Assembly: GCA_036850595.1 (NCBI GenBank)
Contig: CM072153.1
Span: 15,456,169 to 15,520,168 of the forward strand
Source: Rhyacichthys aspro
Taxonomy: Eukaryota > Chordata > Actinopteri > Gobiiformes > Rhyacichthyidae
Direction of reading: 5' to 3'
DNA: 64,000 bases
Part shown: one piece after another, positions 22,888 to 35,300 of the stretch
Layout of the letters: each line of letters starts with the position of its first letter
Numbering within the stretch: position 1 is the first letter of the stretch
The notes under the pieces: model-generated
Told to the model about the DNA's origin: nothing
Seen by the model: only the letters and a program-made list of their open reading frames with translations
Database searches by the model: none
Program-made: the position numbers and the translations under genes

Positions 22888-25800
22888 ATGTGCGAGAGCT
22901 ATGCCCGCTCGCTGCTGCGTGTTTCGGTGGCGCAGATCTGCCAGGCTCTGGGCTGGGATGCGGTTCAGCTCACTGCATGCGATCTGCTGTCCGATGTGCT
23001 GCACAGATACATTCAGCAGTTGGCTAGAGTCTGTCATCGCTACTCTGAACTCTGTAAGTGACTCATTTACTACATCGGTTACTTTTTTAACCCCAAGTAC
23101 ACGATCACGCTCCTTTGACTGGCGCCCCCTAGCACAGCTTCATATGTCAAAAGTACCGTAGCCCCTAAGTAGTTCCTGTGTATTATTGTTGTTATTAGTG
23201 AGCATTATTTTCAGCTTTGGTAAATATTTTCACAAAAGATATATCAGTAAAGGTTCTTAATCACCTAGGTCAATGTACGCGACTGAAGCTTTTCAAATTG
23301 ACATGAAAGATTAATTATTATTTTTATACAGTTGTATTTCTTTCCCTTTCACAGCGTTCATTTAATTGCAAAGGAAGAAATTCATTGTACAGTGAAACCT
23401 TTTTCTTTACTGTAACAAAAATATTTTTAATTATGTTAAGAAACCCTCTTAGTCACTGAGAAGAGAGAGTTCCCTTTGAACTTTTTCACTCATAAAACCT
23501 GTTGATGTTTATTATTTATTTAGCTTATTTGTTCATTATTGGGATGCCTAAGATAAATGTGAAAAAACAAAAAACAATGGAGTCCACAAGAAGCATTACC
23601 ATAAGTAAATATTAGTTTTCATTCTGCATTTTAGATGGAAGAACAGACCCAGTGCTGGATGATCTCGGCCAGGCCTTCAGGCTCATGGGAGTCAGTCTCA
23701 GTGAACTGGAGGACTATGTCCACAACATGGAGCCTGTGGCTTTCACCCATCAAATGCCACTCTTTCCTGTTAGCAAAAACAATGTGCTCCAGTTTCCCCA
23801 ACCTGGCGCCCGAGGCGCAGAGGAAAGGAAGGATTACATTCCAGATTATATGCCACCCCTGGTCTCACTGCAGGAAGGTGAGTTTTTATCATTCTTGCTG
23901 CTAAACAGTGTTGTTACAAGTCCAGGTTTCATTTACATTCCTAAATTGTATATGCCTGTTCCTGGAGCAAGGCAGCAGAGCTGTATCTGTACGAGTTTGT
24001 TTTCATTTTTCATTTCATTTAGTATTTAATGCTAATACTGTTATTTTGCCTCTATTAGCCTATTAATGTCGTCTATTTTGGGTTTCATTTTCTTCATCTT
24101 TTCTATAGTAATAATAGTATTGTATCTCTTTGGAGTTATGATTCATGCTTTAGTTTGAAAGTTCCAGCCCAGGTATGGCATAATTAACATATGTATGTGA
24201 AATAAAATGTGTCTAGCAGGCAATATGGGCATATGTTTTTTATAGAGATGAATAAATGTTTGTAAGTGAATTAATCAATAGAAAACCCAAGTTACTGTTT
24301 GGACATTCTCTTTTTTGACCCTCGCAAGAAATAGTCAGGGCGGTGACCATTTGATTAGATTAATTTGCATTATGTATTATGTATACTTAATTTAACTGAT
24401 AATTTTCTGGAATTAGAAGAATGTTATGCTGTTATAACCAGTAACTACAAACACTGTAACCCCCCCTTACCTATTCCCTTACTGTTTTAATTTGAAAAAC
24501 ATTACACAGAGACTAAAAGCTTTATTTTCTTTCCTTTTCAGAAGAAGAGGAGGAAGAGGACCTTGCTGACATGGGCACCTCTGCTGAAGCCATGCAGGTG
24601 GCACTAGAAGAGGAAGAGGAGGAGATGGACGAAGAGGAGACTGTCAATGATGAGAACCACCCATTGAAGCGCCATCTGGACAGTCCTCCTGATGCAACTC
24701 TGGGCATGATGCCTTCCAAGAGACCACGAATGCACCCTGGCCTCAGCCCAGAGTGGGGTGAGCCTAGGGAACCCCTTACCTCTTTAAACCCGCAACGTGT
24801 TCCCCCAGGAATACTGCCTTCTCATGATAGCCTTGACCCCTTGTCACCTGAAACACCCTCAGGAGCTTTGCCCTCATTCAGGCCTTTGGTTCCTATGCTA
24901 CCAAAGCATGATCAAAAGGTCCTTACCACTCCAGGAAGAAAGACTAAGGCATCATCCCCAGGTAGACAAAGGACTAAATCCCCTAAAGGTTTAATTCCTG
25001 CTCCAGTGGGCAGCAGTCCTATACGTTCTCCCAAGCCATTTAAAGAAAGGAAGAAATCCCCTGGCAGAACTAAAAGTCCTAAAAGTCCCAAGAGTCCAAA
25101 GACAGGTTCTGCAAAAGCTTCTCAACCCCAGAGCAAAACGGACATTGTTCATAAATTACCTTTGTCGACGCTGAGTGAAAGAATGGGCAAAGAGAACATC
25201 CATATGCGTCAAAATATAGACGACCAGGAGTTGGCTGAAGGCTCCTTTCTAAAACTAGAACCTGATAATACAGCCATAGATGCGTCCATAGATGCAGTAA
25301 TCGCCCGAGCTTGTGCTGAGCGGGAGCCTGATCCGTTTGCTTTTTCATCTGGCTCTGATTCGGATAGCAATGGGTTCTCCAGCCCGAGGAGATTGACCAT
25401 CATGGAGCCATCTACACCCAAACACTTAATCGGTGCAGGCCACGGACTAAAAGACACATCTACACCTCTTCATCTACAGCCTCATACAGGTGGCACAAAC
25501 TGGAGTCTGGATGCTTCAATCGACGAGGTGATCAGAAAAGTAAACCAAGGAGGTCCCTCTGCCCCTACTCTAAAACAAGAAGAATATGCCTCTTCAGGAT
25601 CAGCCTCCCCACCTACACCCGAACCACTGCTCAAGGCATTTGAGGACAAGAATAAGGCTGTGTCGTCACTGGATGTAAAGAAAAAGTTGAAGAAAGAGCT
25701 TAAAACTAAAATGAAAAAGAAGGAAAAAGATAAACCAAAAGACAAAGACAGAGAAAAGGACAAGAGCAAGCTGAAGGAGAAAAACAAGGATAAAAACAAG

Positions 25801-28213
25801 GATAAGGGCAAGGACTTTTCCAAGGATGGCAAGATGCTGTGGAAGGAGTTTGGAGTGAAGGACGAGGAGGACTTTGGTCAGCATGATTTCAGTCTACCTG
25901 AGAGCTCCATCAAAATAAAGTCCAGAGATGGAGACGGCTCTAAAAAGGATAAGGAGAAACATAAAGACAAAAAGAAGGACAAGGAGAAAAGCAAGAAGGA
26001 CAAAGATAAGAAAGACAAGGGCAAAGACCGGAATAAAGATGACAGGCAGAAGCAGTCCGCCCTTGCCCCCTTTGCCCTGGGTGAGATCTCGCCACTCTTC
26101 AGCCCCTCAGCCTGCATTCGCATGCCCCCCATACTCCCTGCTCTGCCCCCTATTCTCCAGGACAAGGAGGTGAAGAGCAAGGAGAAGGACAAGAAAAAAG
26201 AAAAGAAGGAGAAAAAGAAAAAGAAAGACAAGGAGAAAGATAAAGAGCGAGAGAAGGCCAAAGAAAAGGAGCGGGAAAAAGAGGAGAAAAGGAAGGAGAA
26301 AGAGAGGGAGAAGGAAAAACGGGAGAAAGAGAAGGAGAAAGAAAAAGAGAGAATACGACTGGAGAAGGTGACTTATTTGTATCAGTTTGTCTTTACTCCT
26401 GTTTAAGCTCCTTTCTGCCTTTAGCTTCTTCCATTTATGCAGAAGAGAGTAAAGCAAAAATACAGTATGAGCTTTTATAGGGAGGAGAGGCATCTACACA
26501 AGGTTTACACAATGCAGCATAAGAAATGAACAGTAAAAGCACACGGTTCATTTAAAAAAACAAACACAAAAATAGCATATTACACACATTTAGTTTTGTT
26601 GCGCCGATACCTCTGCATGCATTACATAGAACTATTTACCATGTTAAAGGTGAAGCGTAAAAAAGAAGAAATGTAAGTGACAATGGCACTAACTACACCC
26701 ATCTTGCTTCAACAGGTTAAAATTGATACACCAGTTGTCCTCCCATCTCCTGTCATCCCCAGACTGACCCTCAGAGTGGGAGCTGGCCAGGACAAAATGT
26801 AAGACTGTGAGCACAGTGAGCCTGTCCATGAAATTACATTTTGATTGTTTTGTTCCATGAAAGGCATGTTATTATTGGCTCGCTTTATTCAGTGACATGT
26901 AAACACTTGAAACACTTGTTTTGGATTGAAGAAAAAATGGTGGCTGTTCCCAGAGGCTTTGTTTTGTAACTAGTGCCATGTTATTACAAGTAAGGTAGAG
27001 AATATGAGATTTTTGTCTGAGAAAGGATCAGACTCTCACTATAATGTTTTGTGGGTACATTTTATATAGTCAGTGTAAAGTATGGCTTTCTAAGTTTTGT
27101 CAGCTTTATCTATTAACATGTATTCATTCATTTGTCTAACAGTGTTATCAGCAAGGTGGTTCCAAATTCGGAGCCTAAAACCCCAGCACCCAAAACTCCT
27201 GTTGCCAAGTCAGGACCTGGAAACCGCCCCCGGACACCGCCACAGCCACCCATCCTCTCCCCTGTTGTTCCCATTCTGCCCCCTCCTGCTTCCCCACTGC
27301 CACCGCCCCCTGCACCTCCGTCGCTTCTTATGCCTGCCCCGATGCTCTCCCCAGCCACGTCCCTCAAGACACCGGTCCGTAGCGTTGTCACTGAGACAGT
27401 CAGTACTTATGTGGTAAGTGCTCATAGTTTCGATAAGTCTATTTACCAATGATATGTAAAGACAAAACTGTTATTGGTATTGTGATAAAAAAATATAAAA
27501 AGACTTTTATTACTCCCACAGCAGGTAAATGTGTCATAGGAACAGGCAGCAGTTGAAGCGTGAGAAAAAGAACATGAGAGGAAAACAAGAGAAAAAGAAT
27601 AAGAGCATATTACCGTACAGTAGTTTTAAAGTCTATATAGAAGACACATTATTGCACCCTAAAATAAAAACTCTACTAAAAGTATCACACATAGTGTATT
27701 GTGTACGATACGTAGGCGATATATATTGTATATTAACAACACAATGCCTTCTGATCTCTTTTTTAAATCTTAGATTCGAGATGAATGGGGAAACCAGATT
27801 TGGATTTGCCCTGGGTGCAACAAACCTGATGACGGAAGTCCAATGATTGGCTGTGATGACTGCGATGATTGGTACCATTGGTAAGACATTAATACCTGCC
27901 ATTTGACCAATTTGTCTACTACAGTAGCAGTTAGTTGGGGAAGTGATTGCACTAACCTTTTCTCGCATAGTGTGTGTTTTGTCTAAGCCGTGTGTGATTA
28001 CAGACTTCAAGACTTTTTATGTTAGTAGATATGCATTGAGTGGAAATGTAAAACTTGCCTAACTTTTCTTCTTTATTCTCTTTTTATTTCTTTGACAGGC
28101 CTTGTGTTGGGCTCCTTACTGCTCCTCCAGAGGACCAGCCTTGGTTTTGTGTTAAATGTTCCAGCAAAAAGAAAGACAAAAAACATAAGAAGAGGAAACA
28201 CAAACCACACTGA
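22888..28213 (+). CDS. taf3: TAF3, TFIID subunit 3 with PHD finger
   Basis: Seven exons: 22888-23053, 23635-23877, 24542-26367, 26716-26798, 27143-27413, 27774-27880 and 28099-28213. They total 2811 nt (936 aa; human 929). Residues 1 to about 80 (MCESYARSLLRVSVAQICQA) form the histone fold that pairs with TAF10 in TFIID. An acidic Glu/Asp patch follows, then a Ser/Pro/Lys section, then a highly charged Lys/Glu run at about 515-745. A proline-rich linker precedes the C-terminal PHD finger at 864-915 (IWICPGCNKPDDGSPMIGCD). The aromatic-cage tryptophans known from human (W868, W891) correspond to W873 and W896 here, so H3K4me3 reading should be intact. A basic tail ends in KKKDKKHKKRKHKPH. The start was chosen because it gives the family N-terminus at phase-consistent splicing. 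Introns show no recognised repeats. Confidence 0.96.
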
Positions 28214-28875
28214 GACTATGCAAAAGGCACATTTTGGACTTTCTTGGAGCCATCAATGAACACTTACAGCAAAAATACACTTGATATTCCCTTCTGATGA
28301 TTTTGTAATAATGACAGCCACAATGTAGTCCAAAGTGGTAAGAAGGGCACTTCCCACAGCCCATATCAACTTTTGGTTCTTACGTGGGCTTCACATGGTT
28401 AGCTTGTTTTGGATGTCTAGTTGAAAAGATCATGACAAATACATTTGAGATCAGTTAGCAATTTATATAAATCTCACAGCAGAACCAGAGGTTAAACATT
28501 GATGTCATTATTTCTGTTCAAATAGTCTTGTTCCAAAGGAAAAACATCTCTGTAAAAGCTTACTTTTTCTGCAGTGTTATTGAATTGTCATGTATATAAG
28601 GATGATGGCTTTGGGTGTGTATAAATGTGTAAATACCAACTTTACCAAGCCAAGTGCATTTTGTTCTTAGGATTCGACTTGTTAAATCCATTTTCAGAGA
28701 TATTGGTTTTTAACTCAAATGATTTTTTTTCTGTAATTTCTGTATATTTTTTAAATTTAAAGTTTGTATTTTTATTTTTCCGCATATGGATTTGTCCTGG
28801 AGTTATACTGTGGCTGTGCTGTAATGTAAGTCATTTTCGCTGATATTTCAATATTAAAGATGAACAGTCTGTGTA
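28214..28875 (+). other. taf3: taf3 3' untranslated region
   Basis: Non-coding AT-rich sequence runs from the stop to an ATTAAA hexamer at 28853-28858, a plausible polyadenylation signal. No AATAAA was noted in this stretch. Length and end point are inferred. Confidence 0.45.
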
Positions 28876-31800
28876 CTCACAGACTTTAACACAAATCTCA
28901 TTACCCTACCAAATTGTACACAGATTGACCGTTTTTCCTATCTTCCATGATGCTGTTTCAACTTACACACATATACATTTGCATACATACATTAACTTAC
29001 CTCTCATTTGACCAAGCTGCGTTTGGCACATTAGCCTGGATTAGTAGCACCCATATAATATGAACAAACACCTAAATATCGTACAGACTTAGTGCAGTAT
29101 ATCCAAACACTGTGAGGATTGTAGGTGGTTTATATGGATTTATTTACAGCAGACTTGCTTTTCCCTCAATGACCACACGGTGTCATTCTTCAAACACAGA
29201 CACTGCAGCATGGCACCTATCACATGCTTCGATTCTCTGAGAAATGCAGCACACTCCATTCCACGCCCGTAAAAGACAAGTTTTTTATTTTACAGACACT
29301 TTATGCATTACAAAGGTGACTTATGCATTTGTAATCTTCACCTTAAAGTGACTCTTCCTGCTATGTAAAAGAGCATGGAAGAGTAGTACATCAGAACAGA
29401 GCAAAATGTTCATTTGCTTATTTATTGGTGTAGTCATTTTGATGAAGCAGCAGTCTTGAGTAAGTTTTTCCACTCTTTGAAGTAAATGTAGCAAAGAATG
29501 ACTCTCAGATGGTCATTGTTTATCTGAAGATGGAGTACTTGCTGCTCACTCAACTCTTGTAAAGATCCTTATCTACTTTGCATTATCTGGAATTCATCAA
29601 ACCTTTAGTGCATTTTAATACAATGAGTTTTCACAGTAACACACAGGTTAGGCCTAATTTTTGGGTTCAAACTGTGTCTGAGGTTGCTCTATTTTTGTGT
29701 CTCCTCTTAATGGCCTATTTTACTGGCTTCCAATAAGTTTAAATCAAAGAGGAAGTGGAAAAAGTGATGTGAGAGCAGAAAAGAAGGAAGTAAAGGGACT
29801 CTTGCACTCACAAAATGAGCTGATATGTCAATGTGCTGTATCTTTTTTATCATTTCAAATGCACTCATGCATGACCACATGAACAGTCAGTAGTCTGTGT
29901 GACAGTATATTACACCTACTATAGCCTGCTGAGCACTTTGGTGAAATATTATTAAGTAAATGCTTTAAGGAGAGGACAGTAATCAAGGGTTTGTCATACT
30001 CTACAACACCATGTAGTAGATTTAGTTTTCAGTGCTAAAATGCTACCGTGCTAACAGCTGATCTCTGTCTGGAGCCCACTTGAATCACACATGCTGGTGT
30101 CAGGTCTCCTTCACTCAAAGCTTGTTGCTAGCATCTGTTGGATCGTAAATTGTGCTGCCAAGTGCCAGTAAAACAGAGCTCTTGCATTTCTCGTATAAAA
30201 AGATTAAATCCAAATTACAGTAATAATTCAAAATGTAATAACTTTCCAAGTGGAGCAGCATAGCCCAAGCTCATAAAAAGGATATGTTGCTACTAAACGT
30301 ACATTTTAAAAACAGATGAGTCTAATGCTAAATAAGATATCGGCGCACAAAGTTTAATGTCGTCTAAACAGTACTTGGCATTAGTAAATGGTACAAAACA
30401 CAATGTGCACTGAGCCGTTACAGTTTCAGTTTGATGTAGCCCACAAAAACACAGACATTATTTGTCTGTGAGACCAGTCCCAAGGGAGCCTTAAAGTCAT
30501 CAAAAGGAGAGCTCATGGTCGCTTTGACTCATCACAAGACCTCCTGCAATGCTGCAAACATGTGCTGTTATTGGGCTTATTACACAGCAGGCGTGAGGCT
30601 GCGGTGTGCACTGAGAATGACTAATGCCCCCTTTTGTATAACAGTGGATGCAGTTTTCAAAGACTCATTGAATTTCAAATGTATTTCTTTCATTTTACGT
30701 TGTTATATTTCTCTAAAATCATTGTTTCAGTGGTGAGCATTTTTCGTCACAGATGATGATTAGACCATACATTTTAGTGGAGCTACAAGGATTAGAGCAA
30801 GAGGAAAGGCCTTCAGTGCTTTGTTCTGTGTGATGCTTGTGGCCATGACAGTCAAACTAAGCAGCAACACGTCATAAAGAACAGGATTCAGTGTTTGAAA
30901 TATTCATGTCAGCAGAAGAGCAGAGCAGGAATGGAGAGGATTTGGTGCGTACATCAGAGGGATGCTGGTCTTCTCAACCACAATACAAGCTCATCCCAAC
31001 TTGACCTTGTTTCAGATCTTTCTAACTCTGATGGGGAAGAACACCTTTGGGAAACTGAGCCCTAGATGTAGTTCTCCTGGGTGTTGTGCCAAGACTGTGT
31101 TGAAAATGACTTTGAATAATTTTCTAATCTGATAGCATAATGACATCAAACGTCTGAGAATATGTGTTCTTTCCAAATGTCAAAATGTTTTGCCTTCCTC
31201 ATATTTCCAACTATATGTTTATGGCCACAGGCAAATAAGCTTTCCCAATGCAAATGAACCTGCGAGACAGCTTCTGATAAAACATGTTGTTAAGCCTCTT
31301 CAGTGTGCTCTGAATCCTGCCATCGTTGACGATTGTGGCTTTGGTTCTTATTCTGAATGCTGTCAAATCACATAAAAGCATGGCATTTGAATATACTGTT
31401 TGTTGGATTCACTAAGTAGGCCCACAGGGGACTGCTATCATAGTTGCAGTCGGTTAAATATAACTTTTTAGCACTGCAGGTATTTTCGTCTCAATCTAGA
31501 TGGGCTTCTGGGCCCCTGAGGGGGACAGAATGTACTAATACAACAACCAGATAGTTTAAATTGCCCACTCTAATGTGTGTTACTATGCATAAAGTGTATA
31601 TATAGAGATATGTACATACACTAGGCACATATACGGTAGACACGTTTTTAAGTATTTTTAGTTATTTTTTGTATGACTGTCTGCCCCAGAATAATGATGA
31701 CATAAGGATGACATTAAGCAGCCTACCTGTCCAGCAGCTGTCAAAATGAAATTGGACAATGTGGCAGGTCCGATAATGACTGCACATGAACTAAGTGGAG

Positions 31801-32314
31801 AATAAGTGTTTGACAACTGCTCTAATATTTACTGTTGAAACATTTCTGGCTGGATATCAGTACACAAGGCTTAATAACTATACTTGTTGGGGCAGCCACT
31901 ATTTGGACCCAGGTACAAATGTAAACAAAGGACTTGAGGATGAGATCCGGTGGCAACTGTGTCAATGTTATCTCTTATTTTCTCACACTGACCATGGAAA
32001 TAAATCCCCCATTTCCAATTTCCTGAAGTTTTCCTATTATGGATGTCAATTAGTGCAAGAGTGCTGCTGCGGCCACAGTTTTACTGTTTGCAAACGGGGC
32101 TGCCGCAGGCAGCACAATGCATTAGCGCACGATGAGCTGTCAGAGAGGATTATTTCAGCCACGCCAGTCAGTGAAGGGGGTGGGCGCCGCTCTACTGCAC
32201 TAAAGCGAGGAGAAAGCGTGGGTGGGAGATAGAGAAAGGGACAGAAACACATAGAGGAAAGAGGGAAACAGGAGAAAGTGTCTATTTGAGCGGGTGGATT
32301 TTTCCAGAGCACCG
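28876..32314. other. Intergenic spacer and celf2 5' UTR
   Basis: About 3.4 kb without a recognisable gene. In human, GATA3 lies between TAF3 and CELF2; no zinc-finger or other GATA3-like exon was seen. The last few hundred bases contain GC-richer text and a purine-rich run (about 32200-32280), probably promoter and 5' UTR of the upstream celf2 first exon. Several short open frames (for example 31795-32232) lack protein character. Confidence 0.5.
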
Positions 32315-35300
32315 ATGTTGGAGCACTCTTCTGAGCTGGCCCTGGTGCAGAGTTTGTATGCCAACAGCATGCGTTGTCCCCCCTCTGCAGCCGGGATCTC
32401 TGTCAGGAATGAGGACCTGTCTTTGAGGTACGTTGGGGTTGGCCCCTCATTTAAATCTGGGCTATCTTTTGTGGAGCAGCCTGTATTTGGACTGCCTCTT
32501 TGTCTGGGTTGGATATTGTCATAGGATGTATTGTTTCCAGTTAAGGCATTCTTCCGTGCTATGCTCACTGTTTATTTAGTGTTTCTTTTTTTCTGGGAAG
32601 CCAGAGGTTTAAGATTTAAACCTTATAAATGTGTGTCCATAAAGTCATTACCAATCACTGTTGACAGGCTCTAATTTGTTTCAAATTGCATCTTTATAAA
32701 GTTAGACTCAGTTAGATAAGATCTTTGGATAATCACTAATAATCTGTGTCTGAGCAGAATTACATGGACAACAAAAAGGTGAACCTTTAACCTAACAAGG
32801 CCTCAATGTTCAAACTAACACTATAAATTGCAAAAAAAAACCCAAGTAGAAATGTTTGAATCCATGTTAAAAATGTCCTGAATGGAGGAAAAGTGGGCAC
32901 TGATATGGCAGTGTTATCACATATGTGTACATCTTGACAGAGTACATTTCCACTCCAAACCATAAGATGAAGTTCCCTCTCCATTTTGAGAGCCATTTAG
33001 TTGGTCGCCATTCTGCAAATGCTTCAGAAAGAGCAGAGCTAAGGAAAACTGACCCTTTTAGTTCAAAGTAATGTGTTTAAAAGAGGAAAAAAAGGTTTTA
33101 AAGATATATTTTTAATTGGCACAGATTTTCAAGAAATTGGGTATTTTTTTCTTATATAATGGCTGAGGCATGGGACTGAAGTTCAACTGTGTGAGCAAAA
33201 GCATTTGATGTAAACAACAAAAGCATGGTACATGTCAAGGATTATGCTGGGATTACAGTAGTAATAATCTCAGATTAGGAATAGGAGGCCAGTATTAGAA
33301 GGTGCCAGCATCTGTATAAACCACCAAATTTTACCCCAATAAACATCTCATAAAATCAAGCTAGATTCATAACATACTGTGTAAATTGGCAAAAGAGCAT
33401 ACGGGAAACAGGAGTGGCTCTTTACAAAAACGTCTTCGCTTTACAACAAATCTATTCAGTTTGATCCCTTGAGATCCAATTGAGTCAAAGGAAATGTGTG
33501 GATGCTGCAGATGGAATGAGATTATTGTATTTTTCCTCCATCTTAATGAAACCTGATTCTCGAGAGAGGTTTAGACTGCCTTTTTATAGCAACCCCTCAA
33601 GCTTTAATGGTAATGCATGTTACATAGTGGGCTTGTCTGCATGTAGGCAAAATAGGTCGCATATCACATTATGCATACAAACCTCTTTTAGACACTGTTT
33701 AATAGAGCATACTCTGTCTTGGTGCCAGGTTGCCTTGAAACTGCTATGGATACAAGGATTATGTGGGATTTCATAAATGGGATTTTTCTTAACACTCGCT
33801 ATGAATAATATTTTAGGATTGTGCAGCTGCTGAAGCAATAATGAATGCTTTGATAATTAGGCTGGGTCCTCTCTGCCATGGCAAACGGCACTTGACAACA
33901 GCAGCCCCCCTACCTATACCAAGTGTACAGGCCTCGCCCAGCAAGTCCGGCACAACAAAAGAGGATAGGCGCCCCCTCCCCCAGAGAAACAACAGTCCAG
34001 CACAAAGGGGAGCATGACCTCTGACCCTGGGAAATAGCAAGGAAAAACTGCATGTTTGGTAACTCACTTTTGTTTGGAGGAGCTTTATGGACTGCCGTAA
34101 AAGAAAGTAAACCAATTGGTTATCGAATTTATTGAATAATTTAAAGATTAGTACAAGTTTAGCCACCTTGTAAATATTGAAACAGGAGGAGCATGTTTTA
34201 TTTTAATATTAAGTAGCTATGACCTATTTAATAGCTCGTTAATATTGGCTCATCCCATTGTAATATTCTTGTCAGCGTCTTGAGCCTCTTGACATTTTGG
34301 TGCATATTTAAAAGTCTTAAGGGAAGTAAACGTGGGGTAATTACATTAAACAAACAAATAGGTCACTAAACTCCACAGAGCACCACGTGCCCGCCCTAAA
34401 GCGGTAATACAGTCAATTTACAACGCCTTGTAGAGCCGTGCAGAGAGCGGTAAGCTTTTCAGACTTTTGTTAAAGAAGCCACGCCTCTGGTTTACTGCAG
34501 CTCGGTGTGCAGTCTGACAGCGGCTTGCATGAAATTATTTGAGCCGGCGACGAGAGAGGAATTAGCAGGAAGAAATAAGGCGGATGCTGTGTGAGTTTTG
34601 AAGAAGACGCCCCCTCCCCGCACCTGCTCTGCCTCGTCTCCTCTGTGTCTCGCAGGAGTGGACTCTCTGCGAGTAAGCGGACGTCGCTTCTCATTGTTAG
34701 ATAGACGCTGTTTTGAGCATGACTTCGGCATACAACTTGGATTTTCACCCCCTGACCGAAAGTCGGTTAATGTCTGCTGGCGATACAATGTAAGTAAATT
34801 ATTGTAGATTTATGGTGTACATAAATTGGCTTTTGCCAGTAAACTGTGCCTCGTGGCGTGTTTTAGGCGTGAAACAAACAAGATAGTTCAAAGGGAGGTG
34901 GGAGTTGGCTAACGCTAGCTTCACTGGGAACTGTAATGCTAACACAGCTAGCGTTTATCAACCTACAGGGACGGCTCACCTGAAGTTGGAGTACTTCGTA
35001 TAACTTGGATAATAGTCGCTGCATTCCTAACACAAGTGGAAAGAGACTAAAACGAACCATAAAACTGACTGCATATATGTATTTTGCGCTGAAACGTTGA
35101 ACACGAGATGACAGGAGAGAAATGCTAGCTACAGTAAACTAGGCGCGCTACAATTGTCAAGTGACATGTGCTTCCGGAGATAACACATTTCGACATTGGT
35201 GTAGAAAACCGCATCGATTACAACCCTGAAATGAAAACACTGTTTTTGGTCGTCTTATCAGTTCGTATAAAAACAAGGAATGGCTTCTCGTTGCCTGTTT

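Noticed and set aside
25878..26493. Long minus-strand open frames rich in Phe, Leu and Ser opposite taf3 exon 3
   Set aside because: They are the antisense shadow of the Lys/Glu-rich coding repeat (AAG/GAG codons). Low complexity, no splice or start support.
32046..32568. Minus-strand frames of 88 and 122 codons over the celf2 first exon
   Set aside because: They overlap the supported celf2 exon in antisense and have no recognisable content.
34470..34788. Two minus-strand frames of about 95 codons over the second celf2 first exon
   Set aside because: GC-rich promoter sequence lowers stop-codon frequency; the plus-strand exon has both family resemblance and splice support.
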